A stretch of 64,000 nt of DNA, taken from a virus. Location: positions 62,001 through 126,000 of IMG/VR virus record IMGVR_UViG_3300031963_000003; one strand, written 5' to 3'. Positions within the stretch are counted from its first letter, which is position 1; each line of letters starts with the position of its first letter. Positions 57,301 through 64,000 of the stretch are shown here, piece after piece. Under the pieces are notes generated by a model. That model saw only the letters and a list, made by a program, of their open reading frames with translations. It was not told the DNA's origin and made no database searches. The position numbers and the translations under genes are program-made.

Positions 57301-60300
57301 ACTAATACAGTTACACCAACCAACACCCCAACCAAGACTGTTACACCTACCTTAACTCCTACAAACACCCCAACCAATACTCCAACAAACACTGTTACGC
57401 CTACTAATACCCCGACTAATACGGTAACTCCTACAAATACCCCAACCAATACCCCAACAAATACCGTTACTCCAACTAATACACCAACAAAAACTGTTAC
57501 ACCAACTCTAACCCCAACAAATACTCCAACCAACACACCAACTAATACGGTTACCCCAACAAATACTGTTACCCCCACAAATACTCCAACCAAGACTGTC
57601 ACCCCTACCAATACTCCTACAAACACCCCAACCAATACGGTAACTCCTACAAATACCCCAACCAATACTCCAACAAACACTGTTACGCCTACTAATACTC
57701 CGACTAATACAGTTACACCAACTCAGACACCTACTAATACACCAACAAAGACAGTTACACCAACTTTAACACCGACCAATACAGTTACACCTACATTGAG
57801 TCCTACAAATACTCCTACCAATACAGTAACACCAACAAATACACCAACTAACACCCCAACAAATACCGTTACACCAACGAATACACCAACTAACACTCCG
57901 ACTAACACTGTAACCCCAACTAATACCGTAACCCCAACAAGAACACCAGCAGCTACTGTTAGTCCAACAAATACTCCAACAAATACTCCTACGAATACTG
58001 TTACACCAACCAATACACCTACCAATACACCTACTAATACTGTTACACCAACCAACACACCAACTAAAACGGTTACACCTACGTTCACACCAACCAATAC
58101 AGTAACTCCGACTAACACACCCACAAACACCCCAACCAATACCGTTACACCAACCAATACACCTACTAATACTCCAACCAATACTGTTACACCAACAAAT
58201 ACTCCTACTAATACTGTTACACCAACAAGAACACCAGCAGCTACTGTTAGTCCAACAAATACTCCAACAAATACTCCTACGAATACTGTTACACCAACCA
58301 ATACACCTACCAATACACCTACTAATACTGTTACACCTACTAACACTCCAACCAAAACTGTAACACCAACCAATACTCCTACTAATACTGTTACACCCAC
58401 AAACACCCCAACAAACACTCCAACAAATACAGTCACACCAACTAATACACCTACAAATACACCTACTAACACAGTCACACCCACCAACACACCGACCAAT
58501 ACAGTGACTCCAACAAGAACTCCGGCCGCCACTGTTAGTCCTACCCTTACACCCACAAACACCCCAACCAATACCGTTACACCAACCAATACACCAACAA
58601 GAACCGTCACACCAACTTTTACACCTACTAACACTCCAACGAATACAGTCACACCAACAAATACTCCAACCAATACGCCGACTAATACTGTTACACCAAC
58701 CAATACCCCAACCAATACTGTTACTCCAACAAGAACTCCGGCAGCCACTGTTAGTCCTACCCTTACACCAACCAATACCCCAACCAATACTCCAACAAAT
58801 ACAGTAACACCAACCAACACTGTCACACCGACCAATACTCCTACTAATACACCAACAAAAACTGTTACACCAACTTTTACACCAACCAATACTCCAACCA
58901 ATACTGTAACACCAACCAATACTCCTACAAACACCCCAACAAACACCGTTACTCCTACCAATACTCCTACCAATACTGTAACTCCTACGAGAACACCAGC
59001 GGCTACTGTTAGTCCAACATTAACACCGACTAACACACCAACAAACACACCTACTAATACTGTTACTCCAACAAATACAGTTACACCGACCAACACCCCT
59101 ACTAACACCCCAACCAACACTGTTACTCCAACCAACACCCCAACTAATACTCCAACAAATACGGTAACTCCAACCAATACCCCTACTAATACCGTAACCC
59201 CGACAAGAACACCAGCTGCCACTGTTAGTCCAACCTTAACTCCAACTAATACTCCAACCAACACTCCAACTAATACAGTCACCCCTACGAATACAGTTAC
59301 ACCTACCAATACACCAACAAGAACAGTTACACCAACTTTAACTCCAACTAATACACCAACCAACACTGTAACACCAACTAACACCCCAACTAATACTCCA
59401 ACAAATACGGTAACTCCAACAAATACCCCAACAAATACTGTTACACCAACAAGAACACCAGCGGCTACTGTTAGTCCAACATTAACACCAACAAATACAC
59501 CTACCAATACCCCAACGAACACAGTAACCCCCACAAATACTGTTACCCCAACCAATACCCCAACAAGAACTCCAGCAGCCACTGTTAGTCCTACGGTAAC
59601 TCCAACAAATACCCCAACAAATACTGTTACACCAACAAGAACACCGGCTGCCACAGTTAGTCCAACCGTAACACCAACTAACACTCCAACAAATACTGTT
59701 ACACCAACATTGACACCAACCAAAACAGTAACCCCAACGGCTAGTCCTCAGTATGTTGCTGCTAGATTTGAATCATGTTGTCCTGGTGACACCAATGTTT
59801 ATTATGGTCAAGTACCATTAGGTACATTGTTAGGTACGGTATTTTATTTACAAGACATTCAGTTATGTGCAACGTATGTGCAACAGGTAGGACCTGGAGG
59901 TACGATTTACACTACTGTTCAGACAAGTTGTGCACAATGTTTAGGAGAAACTCTAAATTTTTGTCCATCACCAACCCCGACACCAACACCAACCAGAACT
60001 GTTACACCTACGAATACGGTAACCCCTACCAATACACCAACAAGAACAGTTACACCAACTCTCACACCAACCAATACCCCAACAAATACTGTTACTCCAA
60101 CAAGAACTCCAGCCGCCACTGTTAGCCCTACGGTAACCCCTACCAATACACCAACAAGAACAGTTACACCAACTTTAACCCCGACTAACACCCCAACCAA
60201 TAGTGTTACTCCTACGAGAACACCATCCGTAACCCCTACCAATACACCAACAAAAACAGTTACACCAACTTTAACTCCTACATTAACACCAACAAGCACA

Positions 60301-61725
60301 GTAACACCATCACCATCCTTACAGGTTGGTTATGTTTATTTATTACCATGTTGTGATGGTGGTATTTTAGGTAATACTATTTCTTATTTAAGTATAACAA
60401 CTAATTTGACCTATGTTCAAAGCGGTATTTCACAAGGTCAAACTATTGTTATAAATGGATGTTGTTATTTTGTTGAAGGTTATAGTCAAACCTACTCACC
60501 ACCAAACTTTAGTGGGGTTGACGGGTATTATCCACCATCATCATTTAGTGTTGATACATGTGAAACATGTATTGGAGCTAACCCATGCGCCACTTGGATT
60601 TTCGATTTACAAAGATGTGGATGTTGTGGTACAACAGGACAATATACAATTCAATTTGGTTGTCAAAATGGATTTAACCCAAATCTTTTAGTAAACCGTT
60701 ATATATCAATTAATGGTTGTTGTTATTTTGTTACAAACTCAGTCGGACCAGGAGTACCTGGTTCCGCAATCACTGCGTATGGTACATACAATACATGTAC
60801 TGAATGTGAAACTTATCACCCTTGTCCTTCACCAACCCCAACAGTTACACCAACAGTTACACCAACTTTAACCCCAACAAAAACACCGACAAATACACCA
60901 ACAAGGACAGTTACTCCAACTTTAACACCAACCAATACTCCTACAAATACACCAACCAAGACTGTAACTCCAACCTTTACCCCTACAAATACACCAACCA
61001 AGACTGTAACTCCAACCTTTACCCCTACAAATACTCCAACCAAGACTGTAACTCCAACCTTTACCCCTACAAATACTCCAACAAGGACAGTTACTCCAAC
61101 TTTAACACCAACCAATACTCCTACAAATACACCAACCAAGACTGTAACTCCAACAAACACTCCAACAAACACTCCAACACCATCTCCGGTTTCAAATCCG
61201 TCATCAACCCCAACCCCAACTCCAACTCCGACCCCAACCCCAACTCCACCATGTGTTTGTGAGTCATATATTATTACAGGATTAGGACCTGGTAATATAG
61301 TTAACTATACCACTTGTTGCGGTGGAGGAACACCCACAGAAATACTTGACCCAAATGTGTACCCAGCAAGTGGTACAATTGAGATATGTTCATGTAGTAT
61401 TCCAAGTGTATTAGGTCCTTATGGTGGGGAGATAACGTATGATGGTGCTTGTGGTGATTGTTTGTGTACAGACTTTTTTGTTGATATTAATGATTTAACA
61501 GCCTCAGATGATAATCAAGTATACTTTGCATACCAATGTTGTGATGGTACATTCACAACACAAGGTTATAACGCCCCTGGTAATTATAGCGTTTGTCTTA
61601 TGAGAGTGACAAATGTGTTTATATTGTTTAGAGGAAACTTCGTACCACCAATATATACTTCGCAATATACATACGGTACTGGTTGTGGTGATTATTGTAA
61701 CACATTTTGTGGAGAAGCATGTTAA
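45307..61725 (+). CDS. Giant Thr/Pro/Asn-repeat fibre protein with Cys-rich modules (5472 aa)
   Basis: One uninterrupted reading frame of 16.4 kb. The N-terminal ~65 residues form a small Cys-containing head ([14 protein letters not shown], later CVAEIPCP). Then come about 4750 residues of repeats built on TPTN and a 14-residue super-unit, [14 protein letters not shown], broken only by a short [12 protein letters not shown] segment near residue 765. From about residue 4815 Cys-rich modules alternate with Pro/Thr linkers: one at ~4815-4880, a double one at ~5005-5174 with NGCCYFV and CETC/CECET motifs, and a C-terminal one at ~5315-5472 ending CNTFCGEAC. Such Thr/Pro tracts are known as stiff, extended, often glycosylated stalks. 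The position after the baseplate genes and before another propeller protein points to a very long tail fibre or whisker. Function is inferred; there is no enzyme motif. Confidence 0.85.
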   Translation: MALIKINTGNFDGEIGVITFYPCTGGTLNLGTVVMPYYYDTNYYLGTYSVYFPSLDKTCVAEIPCPTPSPTPSPTLTPSLTPTPTTFTSNTPTPTVTKTPTVTPTVTKTPTVTPTNTITPTNTPTNTVTPTNTPTNEPTVTPTETPTVTPTNTVTPTNTPTNTPTVTPTETPTVTPTNTVTPTESPANTPTVTPTNTVTPTETPTVTPTETPTVTPTNTVTPTNTPTETPTNTPTNTVTPTETPTVTPTNTVTPTETPTNTPTHTVTPTETPTNTPTNTPTETPTNTPTNTVTPTNTPTETPTETPTNTPTNTVTPTVTPTVTPTVTPTNTVTPTNTPTETPTETPTNTPTNTVTLTVTPTETPTNTPTNTPTNTVTPTLSPTVTPTETPTNTPTNTITPTNTPTNTSTVTPTNTVTPTNTPTVTQTETPTLTPTNTATVTPTQTPTNTPTNTVTPTVTPTNTPTVTPTNTVAPTNTPTNTPTETPTNTPTNTPTNTPTETPTLTPTNTVTPTNTVTPTNTVTVTPTETVTPTNTPTNTPTNTPTNTVTPTNTPTNTVTPTNTPTNTPTLSPTNTVTPTNTPTNTPTNTVTPTQTPTNTPTNTVTPTNTPTNTPTNTVTPTNTPTNTPTNTPTNTVTPTNTVTPTNTPTNTPTNTVTPTLSPTVTPTNTVTPTNTPTNTPTNTVTPTLSPTVTPTNTVTPTNTPTNTPTNTPTNTVTPTLSPTVTPTNTVTPTNTPTNTVTPTNTVTPTNTPSVTVTVSPTPAPSCDIDYTMLPSPTPTSTPTPTNTPTVTPTNTVTPSVTLTNTPTNTPTNTVTPTNTPTNTPTKTVTPTLTPTNTPTNTVTPTNTPTNTPTNTVTPTLSPTVTPTNTVTPTNTPTNTPTNTVTPTLTPTATPTNTVTPTNTPTLSPTNTPTNTVTPTNTVTPTNTPTNTPTNTPTNTVTPTNTPTNTVTPTNTPTNTPTNTATPTNTPTNTPTNTVTPTNTPTNTPTNTVSPTLTPTNTPTNTVTPTNTPTNTPTNTVTPTNTPTNTPTNTVTPTNTPTNTPTNTVTPTLSPTVTPTNTVTPTQTPTNTPTNTVTPTNTPTNTPTNTPTNTVTPTNTPTNTPTVTPTNTVTPTNTPTVTPTNTVTPTNTPTNTPTNTATNTVTPTNTPTNTPTNTVTPTNTPTNTPTNTVTPTLTPTNTPTNTPTNTVTPTNTVTPTNTPTNTPTNTPTNTVTPTNTPTNTVTPTNTPTNTPTNTVTPTNTPTNTPTNTVTPTNTPTNTPTNTVTPTNTPTNTPTNTVTPTNTPTNTSTNTVTPTNTPTNTPTNTVTPTNTPTVTPTNTVTPTNTPTNTPTNTVTPTNTPTNTPTNTVTPTNTPTNTPTNTVTPTNTPTNTPTNTVTPTNTPTNTPTNTVTPTNTPTNTPTNTVTPTLSPTVTPTNTVTPTNTPTNTPTNTVTPTNTPTNTPTNTVTPTNTPTNTPTNTVTPTLSPTVTPTNTVTPTNTPTNTPTNTVTPTLSPTVTPTSTVTPTNTPTLSPTNTPTNTVTPTNTVTPTNTPTNTPTNTVTPTLTPTNTPTNTPTNTVSPTNTVTPTNTPTNTPTNTPTNTVTPTNTPTNTPTNTVTPTNTPTNTPTNTVTPTLSPTVTPTNTVTPTNTPTNTPTNTVTPTLSPTVTPTNTVTPTNTPTNTPTNTVTPTQTPTNTPTNTVTPTNTPTNTPTNTVTPTNTPTNTPTNTPTNTVTPTNTVTPTNTPTNTPTNTPTNTVTPTQTPTNTPTKTVTPTLSPTVTPTNTVTPTNTPTNTPTNTVTPTNTPTVTPTNTVTPTNTPTNTPTNTVTPTNTPTNTPTSTVTPTLSPTLTPTNTVTPTLSPTVTPTRTVTPTLTPTNTPTNTVTPTNTPTNTPTNTPTNTVTPTNTVTPTNTPTNTPTNTPTNTVTPTNTPTKTVTPTNTPTNTPTNTVTPTNTPTNTPTNTVTPTNTPTNTVTPTNTPTVTPTNTVTPTLSPTVTPTNTVTPTQTPTNTPTNTVTPTNTPTNTPTNTVTPTNTPTNTVTPTNTPTNTPTNTVTPTNTPTNTPTNTVTPTNTVTPTNTPTNTPTNTVTPTLSPTVTPTNTVTPTNTPTKTVTPTLSPTVTPTNTVTPTQTPTNTPTNTVTPTNTPTNTPTNTVTPTNTPTNTPTNTVTPTLSPTVTPTNTVTPTNTPTNTPTNTVTPTNTPTNTPTNTVTPTNTPTRTVTPTLTPTNTPTNTVTPTNTPTNTPTNTVTPTLTPTVTPTNTVTPTNTPTNTPTNTVTPTNTPTNTPTNTVTPTNTPTNTPTNTVTPTNTPTNTPTNTVTPTNTPTKTVTPTLSPTVTPTNTVTPTNTPTNTPTNTVTPTNTPTNTPTNTVTPTNTPTNTPTNTVTPTLSPTVTPTNTVTPTNTPTNTPTNTVTPTLSPTVTPTNTVTPTNTPTNTPTNTVTPTSTPTRTVTPTLTPTNTPTNTVTPTNTPTNTPTNTVTPTNTPTNTPTNTVTPTNTPTNTPTNTVTPTNTPTRTVTPTLTPTNTPTNTVTPTNTPTNTPTNTVTPTNTPTNTPTNTVTPTLSPTVTPTNTVTPTNTPTNTPTNTVTPTNTPTKTVTPTLSPTVTPTNTVTPTNTPTNTPTNTVTPTNTPTNTPTNTVTPTNTPTNTITPTNTPTKTVTPTLTPTNTPTNTPTNTVTPTNTVTPTNTPTNTVTPTNTPTNTPTNTPTNTVTPTNTPTKTVTPTLTPTNTVTPTNTPTNTPTNTVTPTNTPTNTPTNTVTPTNTPTNTVTPTLSPTVTPTNTVTPTNTPTKTVTPTLTPTNTPTNTVTPTNTPTNTVTPTNTPTNTPTNTVTPTQTPTNTPTNTVTPTNTPTNTVTPTLSPTVTPTNTVTPTNTPTNTPTNTVTPTNTPTKTVTPTLTPTNTPTNTVTPTNTPTNTVTPTLTPTNTPTNTPTNTVTPTNTVTPTNTPTKTVTPTQTPTNTPTNTPTNTVTPTNTVTPTNTPTNTVTPTNTVTPTNTVTPTNTVTPTNTVTPTNTPTRTVTPTLTPTNTPTNTVTPTNTPTNTPTNTVTPTNTPTNTVTPTNTPTNTPTKTVTPTLTPTVTPTNTVTPTNTPTNTNTPTNTPTNTPTNTVTPTNTPTKTVTPTLTPTNTPTNTPTNTVTPTNTVTPTNTPTKTVTPTLTPTNTPTNTVTPTNTPTNTPTNTVTPTNTPTKTVTPTLTPTNTPTNTVTPTNTPTNTPTNTVTPTNTVTPTLSPTNTPTNTVTPTNTPTNTPTNTVTPTNTPTKTVTPTLTPTNTPTNTPTNTVTPTNTVTPTNTPTNTVTPTNTVTPTNTVTPTNTVTPTNTVTPTNTPTKTVTPTLTPTNTPTNTVTPTQTPTNTPTNTVTPTNTPTKTVTPTLTPTNTPTNTVTPTQTPTNTPTNTVTPTNTVTPTNTPTNTPTNTVTPTLTPTNTPTNTVTPTNTPTKTVTPTLTPTNTPTNTPTNSVTPTNTVTPTNTPTNTVTPTNTVTPTNTVTPTNTVTPTNTVTPTNTPTKTVTPTQTPTNTPTNTVTPTNTPTNTPTNTVTPTNTPTKTVTPTLTPTNTPTNTVTPTNTPTKTVTPTLTPTNTVTPTNTPTNTPTNTVTPTNTPTNTVTPTLSPTVTPTNTVTPTNTPTKTVTPTLTPTNTPTNTVTPTNTPTNTPTKTVTPTVTPTNTVTPTNTPTNTPTNTVTPTLSPTVTPTNTVTPTNTPTNTPTNTVTPTNTPTNTPTNTVTPTNTPTNTPTNTVTPTNTPTNTPTNTVTPTNTPTKTVTPTLTPTNTPTNTPTNTVTPTNTVTPTNTPTKTVTPTNTPTNTPTNTPTNTVTPTNTVTPTNTPTNTPTKTVTPTLSPTVTPTNTVTPTNTPTNTVTPTNTPTKTVTPTLTPTNTPTNTVTPTLSPTVTPTNTVTPTNTPTNTPTKTVTPTLTPTNTVTPTLTPTNTPTNTPTNTPTNTVTPTNTVTPTNTPTNTPTKTVTPTLTPTNTPTNTVTPTNTPTRTVTPTLTPTNTPTNTVTPTNTPTNTPTNTVTPTNTPTNTVTPTNTPTKTVTPTLTPTNTPTNTPTNTVTPTNTPTNTVTPTNTPTNTPTNTVTPTNTPTKTVTPTLTPTNTPTNTPTNTVTPTNTVTPTNTPTKTVTPTNTPTNTPTNTVTPTNTPTNTPTNTVTPTNTPTNTVTPTQTPTNTPTKTVTPTLTPTNTVTPTLSPTNTPTNTVTPTNTPTNTPTNTVTPTNTPTNTPTNTVTPTNTVTPTRTPAATVSPTNTPTNTPTNTVTPTNTPTNTPTNTVTPTNTPTKTVTPTFTPTNTVTPTNTPTNTPTNTVTPTNTPTNTPTNTVTPTNTPTNTVTPTRTPAATVSPTNTPTNTPTNTVTPTNTPTNTPTNTVTPTNTPTKTVTPTNTPTNTVTPTNTPTNTPTNTVTPTNTPTNTPTNTVTPTNTPTNTVTPTRTPAATVSPTLTPTNTPTNTVTPTNTPTRTVTPTFTPTNTPTNTVTPTNTPTNTPTNTVTPTNTPTNTVTPTRTPAATVSPTLTPTNTPTNTPTNTVTPTNTVTPTNTPTNTPTKTVTPTFTPTNTPTNTVTPTNTPTNTPTNTVTPTNTPTNTVTPTRTPAATVSPTLTPTNTPTNTPTNTVTPTNTVTPTNTPTNTPTNTVTPTNTPTNTPTNTVTPTNTPTNTVTPTRTPAATVSPTLTPTNTPTNTPTNTVTPTNTVTPTNTPTRTVTPTLTPTNTPTNTVTPTNTPTNTPTNTVTPTNTPTNTVTPTRTPAATVSPTLTPTNTPTNTPTNTVTPTNTVTPTNTPTRTPAATVSPTVTPTNTPTNTVTPTRTPAATVSPTVTPTNTPTNTVTPTLTPTKTVTPTASPQYVAARFESCCPGDTNVYYGQVPLGTLLGTVFYLQDIQLCATYVQQVGPGGTIYTTVQTSCAQCLGETLNFCPSPTPTPTPTRTVTPTNTVTPTNTPTRTVTPTLTPTNTPTNTVTPTRTPAATVSPTVTPTNTPTRTVTPTLTPTNTPTNSVTPTRTPSVTPTNTPTKTVTPTLTPTLTPTSTVTPSPSLQVGYVYLLPCCDGGILGNTISYLSITTNLTYVQSGISQGQTIVINGCCYFVEGYSQTYSPPNFSGVDGYYPPSSFSVDTCETCIGANPCATWIFDLQRCGCCGTTGQYTIQFGCQNGFNPNLLVNRYISINGCCYFVTNSVGPGVPGSAITAYGTYNTCTECETYHPCPSPTPTVTPTVTPTLTPTKTPTNTPTRTVTPTLTPTNTPTNTPTKTVTPTFTPTNTPTKTVTPTFTPTNTPTKTVTPTFTPTNTPTRTVTPTLTPTNTPTNTPTKTVTPTNTPTNTPTPSPVSNPSSTPTPTPTPTPTPTPPCVCESYIITGLGPGNIVNYTTCCGGGTPTEILDPNVYPASGTIEICSCSIPSVLGPYGGEITYDGACGDCLCTDFFVDINDLTASDDNQVYFAYQCCDGTFTTQGYNAPGNYSVCLMRVTNVFILFRGNFVPPIYTSQYTYGTGCGDYCNTFCGEAC
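50839..51971 (+). repeat. 83-bp perfect direct repeat, copies 1050 bp apart
   Basis: Bases 50839-50921 equal 51889-51971. The spacing, 1050 bp, is exactly 25 super-units of 42 bp. Perfect identity over 83 bp contrasts with the scrambled third positions around it and suggests a recent duplication or gene conversion. Confidence 0.8.
57934..58337 (+). repeat. 116-bp perfect direct repeat containing the RTPAATVSP module
   Basis: Bases 57934-58049 equal 58222-58337, 288 bp apart (24 units of 12 bp). The copies encode the first two [13 protein letters not shown] modules, indicating recent in-frame duplication. Confidence 0.8.
60901..61154 (+). repeat. 74-bp direct repeat flanking three 42-bp tandem copies
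   Basis: Bases 60901-60974 equal 61081-61154. Between them three near-identical 42-bp units (60961, 61003, 61045) encode [14 protein letters not shown] or a one-residue variant. This is the most recent-looking expansion in the gene and lies in the linker before the last Cys-rich module. Confidence 0.85.
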
Positions 61726-61745
61726 TGATAAAATAATGATTTAAG

Positions 61746-61753
61746 TATTTATA
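61746..61753 (+). promoter_or_regulatory. TATTTATA motif upstream of the last gene
   Basis: It lies in the 44-bp gap after the giant gene and ends 16 nt before the ATG at 61770. Confidence 0.4.
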
Positions 61754-61769
61754 GAAAGAATAGTAATAA

Positions 61770-64000
61770 ATGCCAGCACAAATAATAACATTTCAAAATT
61801 GTTTAGACCCAGCGTCATACTATGATTTTGTCGTCGATGACAGTTTAGTATTATCGGGTGACACGATTTTTGCTGATTACCAATGTTGGTCTTCAACAGG
61901 AAATGTCGGAGGTGGACCGTCAGGTACGGTTATTTTTAGTGGTTATACAACCTGTGAACAATGTAACGACGATTTTAATGGGTGGCAATTTGAACATTGC
62001 CAAATACCAGGGGCATTTGTTTACTTTGGTTTAAAAAATTCAGAAGTTAATCAGTATTTCCAAAGTACAGGTGCAACAATTTCTTATGATGGTACATGTT
62101 ACAACTATACAGGAGTTTATGAACAAGGCACTGGTAGCACCACTTACAATTATACTGTTGCACAATTAATTTCTGAAAATGCTCTTTTTACAAATTGTAT
62201 TGACTGTTTAACACCACCAAGTCCAACTCCTACCCCTACTCCAACACCCACACCAACTTTATGTTACTCAGGTATAACCGATTCACCAAATTGGTATTAT
62301 ACGGACTGTTGTGGTGTATATCATAGTGGTTCATTTTCACCAACATATGTTTGTTACGACCCGAGTTACCCATATGCAGGGATATCTTTCAATGGTTTCT
62401 GTACTGTAGTTTGTCCGAGTGTGACCCCAACTCCAACACCCACATTAACACAAACTCCTTCCGAAACTCCTTCCGAAACCCCAACCCCAACAAATACTGT
62501 AACTCCAACAAAAACTCCAAGTCTAACTCCGACACCTTCGGTTACACCAACAAATACACCCACAAATACACCGTCAAGTACGTTAGGTTCGACACCTTCG
62601 GTTACACCAACAAATACACCCACAAATACCCCTTCATTAACACCTTCGGTAACTGTTAGTGTAACACCCACAGTAACCCCATCACCTTCACTAGTACCTA
62701 CAGGATGTACTCAATATACATTCTCATTACACCCAATTTATTTTTTAACGCAAGCCGGACCTTATAATATTTCGGGAACAACAACAGGAGGAACTATAGT
62801 ATTAATTGCAACTGGTGTGACAACATCTCAATTATTATCTGGGTATACCGCACTTGTGTGTTATTCAATAACAACATTTACAGTTCAAAGTACTGGTACG
62901 TGTACTAATTCTGTGAATTTTACATTACCTGTACCTATTGTATCTCCAACCCCGACCCCAACAAAAACCCCAACACCAAGTCCATCCGGTAATCCAGTTG
63001 CGACCCCAAGTGTAACACCTACTAATACCGTAACCCCGACCCTGACCCCAACACCATCAGGTGGTTGTAGTGATTCAGTTAGAAATACTCTTGCCGCAAC
63101 GAATTCATATTCTGCCGTTGGTAGACAAGGTATGGTTTATTCATCATCAAATAACAAAGCATACGTTCTAAACGCATCAAGTGTTGTACAATCTTTTGTC
63201 CCAAATTCAACAAGTTTAACAAATGAATTTACATGGTCAGGAAGTAGTTTATTATTAGGATATAACTCAACTAACAACAAATTATACAGTTGGGAATCAT
63301 CATTTCCTGTTAAAATGTTAATAAGAAATTTAAACACAAACACAACATCGTCAATATCAATTTCGGGAATAACATCAGGTTTAGGAAAAATTGAATATAA
63401 TTCTGTTTTAAATAAAATTTATGCATTTAGTCAAACAGGTGGAAATTTTTCAGTTTCACAAATTAGTGTCATAGATGGTTCAACAGATACTTTTACAAAC
63501 CAAATTACAGGTATAACTTTATCAAACCCTGAAGCGACTGTTTACAATCCTAATAATAATAAATTATATTTCGCTCAGAGTGGTAGAATATATTCTTGTT
63601 CTGGTAATACTATTTCGTTAGATGGTACATCACTACCAATCACCTCAGCAAGTTTAATTGCTTTGGATGTGACGAACAATATTATTTATTTAGTTAGTGC
63701 GTCTACGGTATACAAAATAGATGTTGCAACAAACACCACACTTACTTTAAATTCAATATCGGGAGCAACTTGGATTTTTGGCTCAACAAGGTCTATGATA
63801 TATAATCCTGATAACGGTAAATTATATATTAGCAGATATTCAACATTGTCAGATGGATTCTTAGGTGTTCTAGACCCGACAACAGGTATATTTAGTGAAA
63901 TTATTGGTGACGGTATTTCTAAACCTTTGTATGTACCGACAAATACAATATATGGTATAAATGATAATGCTCTATACGAAATTTGTGGTTCATCCTTGGT
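61770..64000 (+). CDS. Fibre-like protein: Cys-rich modules, Pro/Thr linkers and beta-propeller (3' end missing)
   Basis: The frame is open from ATG 61770 to the window end (at least 743 aa). Order: a Cys-rich domain (residues ~1-148, with CEQCNDDF and CIDCLTPPSPTPT), a short PT linker, a second Cys-rich module (~165-215, YYTDCCGVYHSGSF), a PT linker (~217-310), a beta-sandwich (~311-390), a third PT linker, then from ~431 repeats such as VYNPNNNKLYFAQSG, MIYNPDNGKLYISR and SVIDGSTDTFTNQITG. These repeats look like a YVTN/NHL-type beta-propeller. The Cys-rich modules resemble those ending the giant upstream gene, and the linker-plus-propeller plan matches the gene at the left edge. I infer a receptor-binding or accessory fibre. 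Two identical linker segments of about 40 bp (near 62531 and 62592) show local duplication. Confidence 0.75.
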   Translation, partial: MPAQIITFQNCLDPASYYDFVVDDSLVLSGDTIFADYQCWSSTGNVGGGPSGTVIFSGYTTCEQCNDDFNGWQFEHCQIPGAFVYFGLKNSEVNQYFQSTGATISYDGTCYNYTGVYEQGTGSTTYNYTVAQLISENALFTNCIDCLTPPSPTPTPTPTPTPTLCYSGITDSPNWYYTDCCGVYHSGSFSPTYVCYDPSYPYAGISFNGFCTVVCPSVTPTPTPTLTQTPSETPSETPTPTNTVTPTKTPSLTPTPSVTPTNTPTNTPSSTLGSTPSVTPTNTPTNTPSLTPSVTVSVTPTVTPSPSLVPTGCTQYTFSLHPIYFLTQAGPYNISGTTTGGTIVLIATGVTTSQLLSGYTALVCYSITTFTVQSTGTCTNSVNFTLPVPIVSPTPTPTKTPTPSPSGNPVATPSVTPTNTVTPTLTPTPSGGCSDSVRNTLAATNSYSAVGRQGMVYSSSNNKAYVLNASSVVQSFVPNSTSLTNEFTWSGSSLLLGYNSTNNKLYSWESSFPVKMLIRNLNTNTTSSISISGITSGLGKIEYNSVLNKIYAFSQTGGNFSVSQISVIDGSTDTFTNQITGITLSNPEATVYNPNNNKLYFAQSGRIYSCSGNTISLDGTSLPITSASLIALDVTNNIIYLVSASTVYKIDVATNTTLTLNSISGATWIFGSTRSMIYNPDNGKLYISRYSTLSDGFLGVLDPTTGIFSEIIGDGISKPLYVPTNTIYGINDNALYEICGSSL

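Larger units (their letters stand above)
45502..59748 (+). repeat. 14-kb coding tandem repeat (12-bp TPTN unit, 42-bp super-unit)
   Basis: The peptide alternates Thr with Pro, Asn and sometimes Val, Leu, Ser, Glu, Lys or Arg. The common super-unit is 14 codons (42 bp). Codon third positions vary freely (ACA/ACC/ACT/ACG, CCA/CCC/CCT/CCG, AAT/AAC), so perfect DNA repeats are mostly short. The coding strand contains G almost only at third positions or in rare substituted codons. Glu variants lie only near 45710-46910, LSPTVTP variants mainly from 46440 to 56920, Lys variants mainly after 50550, and RTPAATVSP only after 57930. Confidence 0.95.

Noticed and set aside
45502-59748. CRISPR array or noncoding satellite repeat
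   Set aside because: There are no constant repeats separated by unique spacers. The period is codon-based (12/42 bp), the frame is kept for 14 kb, and variation is mostly synonymous, so it is coding.
45456-61172. Many long minus-strand open frames rich in VGVLVGV- and GVTVFVG-type peptides across the giant gene
   Set aside because: They are antisense shadows: the complement of ACN/CCN/AAY codons cannot easily form stops, so several frames stay open. They have no leaders or domains, and they break where the repeat changes.
62351-62659. Short + strand frame in the last gene with RNPNPNKYCNSNKNS-type sequence
   Set aside because: It is the shifted reading of the Pro/Thr linker of the gene at 61770; the frame starting at 61770 stays open through it with sensible domains.
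45307-64000. Diversity-generating retroelement target in the fibre genes
   Set aside because: No reverse transcriptase gene and no template/variable repeat pair with A-specific changes are visible in the window.

Overview
The window is a 64 kb, AT-rich stretch of a T4-like contractile-tailed phage (myovirus). The calls rest on recognisable T4-type proteins: tail sheath (gp18), tail tube (gp19), baseplate proteins gp26, gp53, gp25 and gp6, plus a replication set of gp32-like ssDNA-binding protein, UvsX recombinase, RNase H/FEN nuclease, gp41-like helicase and a class Ia ribonucleotide reductase. Almost no start codon has a Shine-Dalgarno sequence; leaders are A/T-rich, as in Bacteroidota, so a Bacteroidota (perhaps flavobacterial) host is a reasonable inference but is not proven. 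All genes but one run on the + strand. No tRNA, rRNA, IS element or CRISPR array was seen.

Layout. 1-1895: the end of a Pro/Thr-linker plus seven-repeat beta-propeller protein and a small unknown gene. 1900-2213: the only minus-strand gene, a 58-residue ribbon-helix-helix-like protein, divergent from the sheath gene and separated from it by two inverted repeats. 2214-5906: sheath and tube genes, each followed by a strong terminator. The 348-bp gap between them holds an 18-bp parS-like palindrome and a cluster of nine CTAG sites. 6008-21299: baseplate hub and tail assembly genes: gp26-like protein, a small overlapping ORF that may be reached by frameshifting, the tape measure, two huge hub-type proteins of 1611 and 2007 residues, a gp53-like protein, then three small genes. 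21408-29655: replication and nucleotide metabolism. 29806-45216: baseplate wedge genes (gp25, gp6) and large uncharacterised structural proteins with Ig-like or PKD-like pieces.

45307-61725 is the outstanding feature: one uninterrupted 16.4-kb gene for a 5472-residue protein, of which about 4750 residues are Thr/Pro/Asn repeats built on TPTN and a 14-residue super-unit. Cys-rich modules cap it. The peptide repeat is tightly kept while the codon third positions are scrambled. Glu occurs only in the N-terminal part of the repeat and Lys/Arg mainly toward the C-terminus. The next gene (61770 to the window end) reuses Cys-rich modules and Pro/Thr linkers and ends in a beta-propeller, so the right end looks like a cell-surface-recognition fibre cluster.

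Regulation. The octamer TATTTATW lies 3-41 nt upstream of eight structural or tail-cluster genes and was not seen upstream of the replication genes. It is a good candidate for a late promoter or late translation signal. Perfect hairpins with T-tracts end the sheath, tube, tail-module, SSB and nrdA transcription units.
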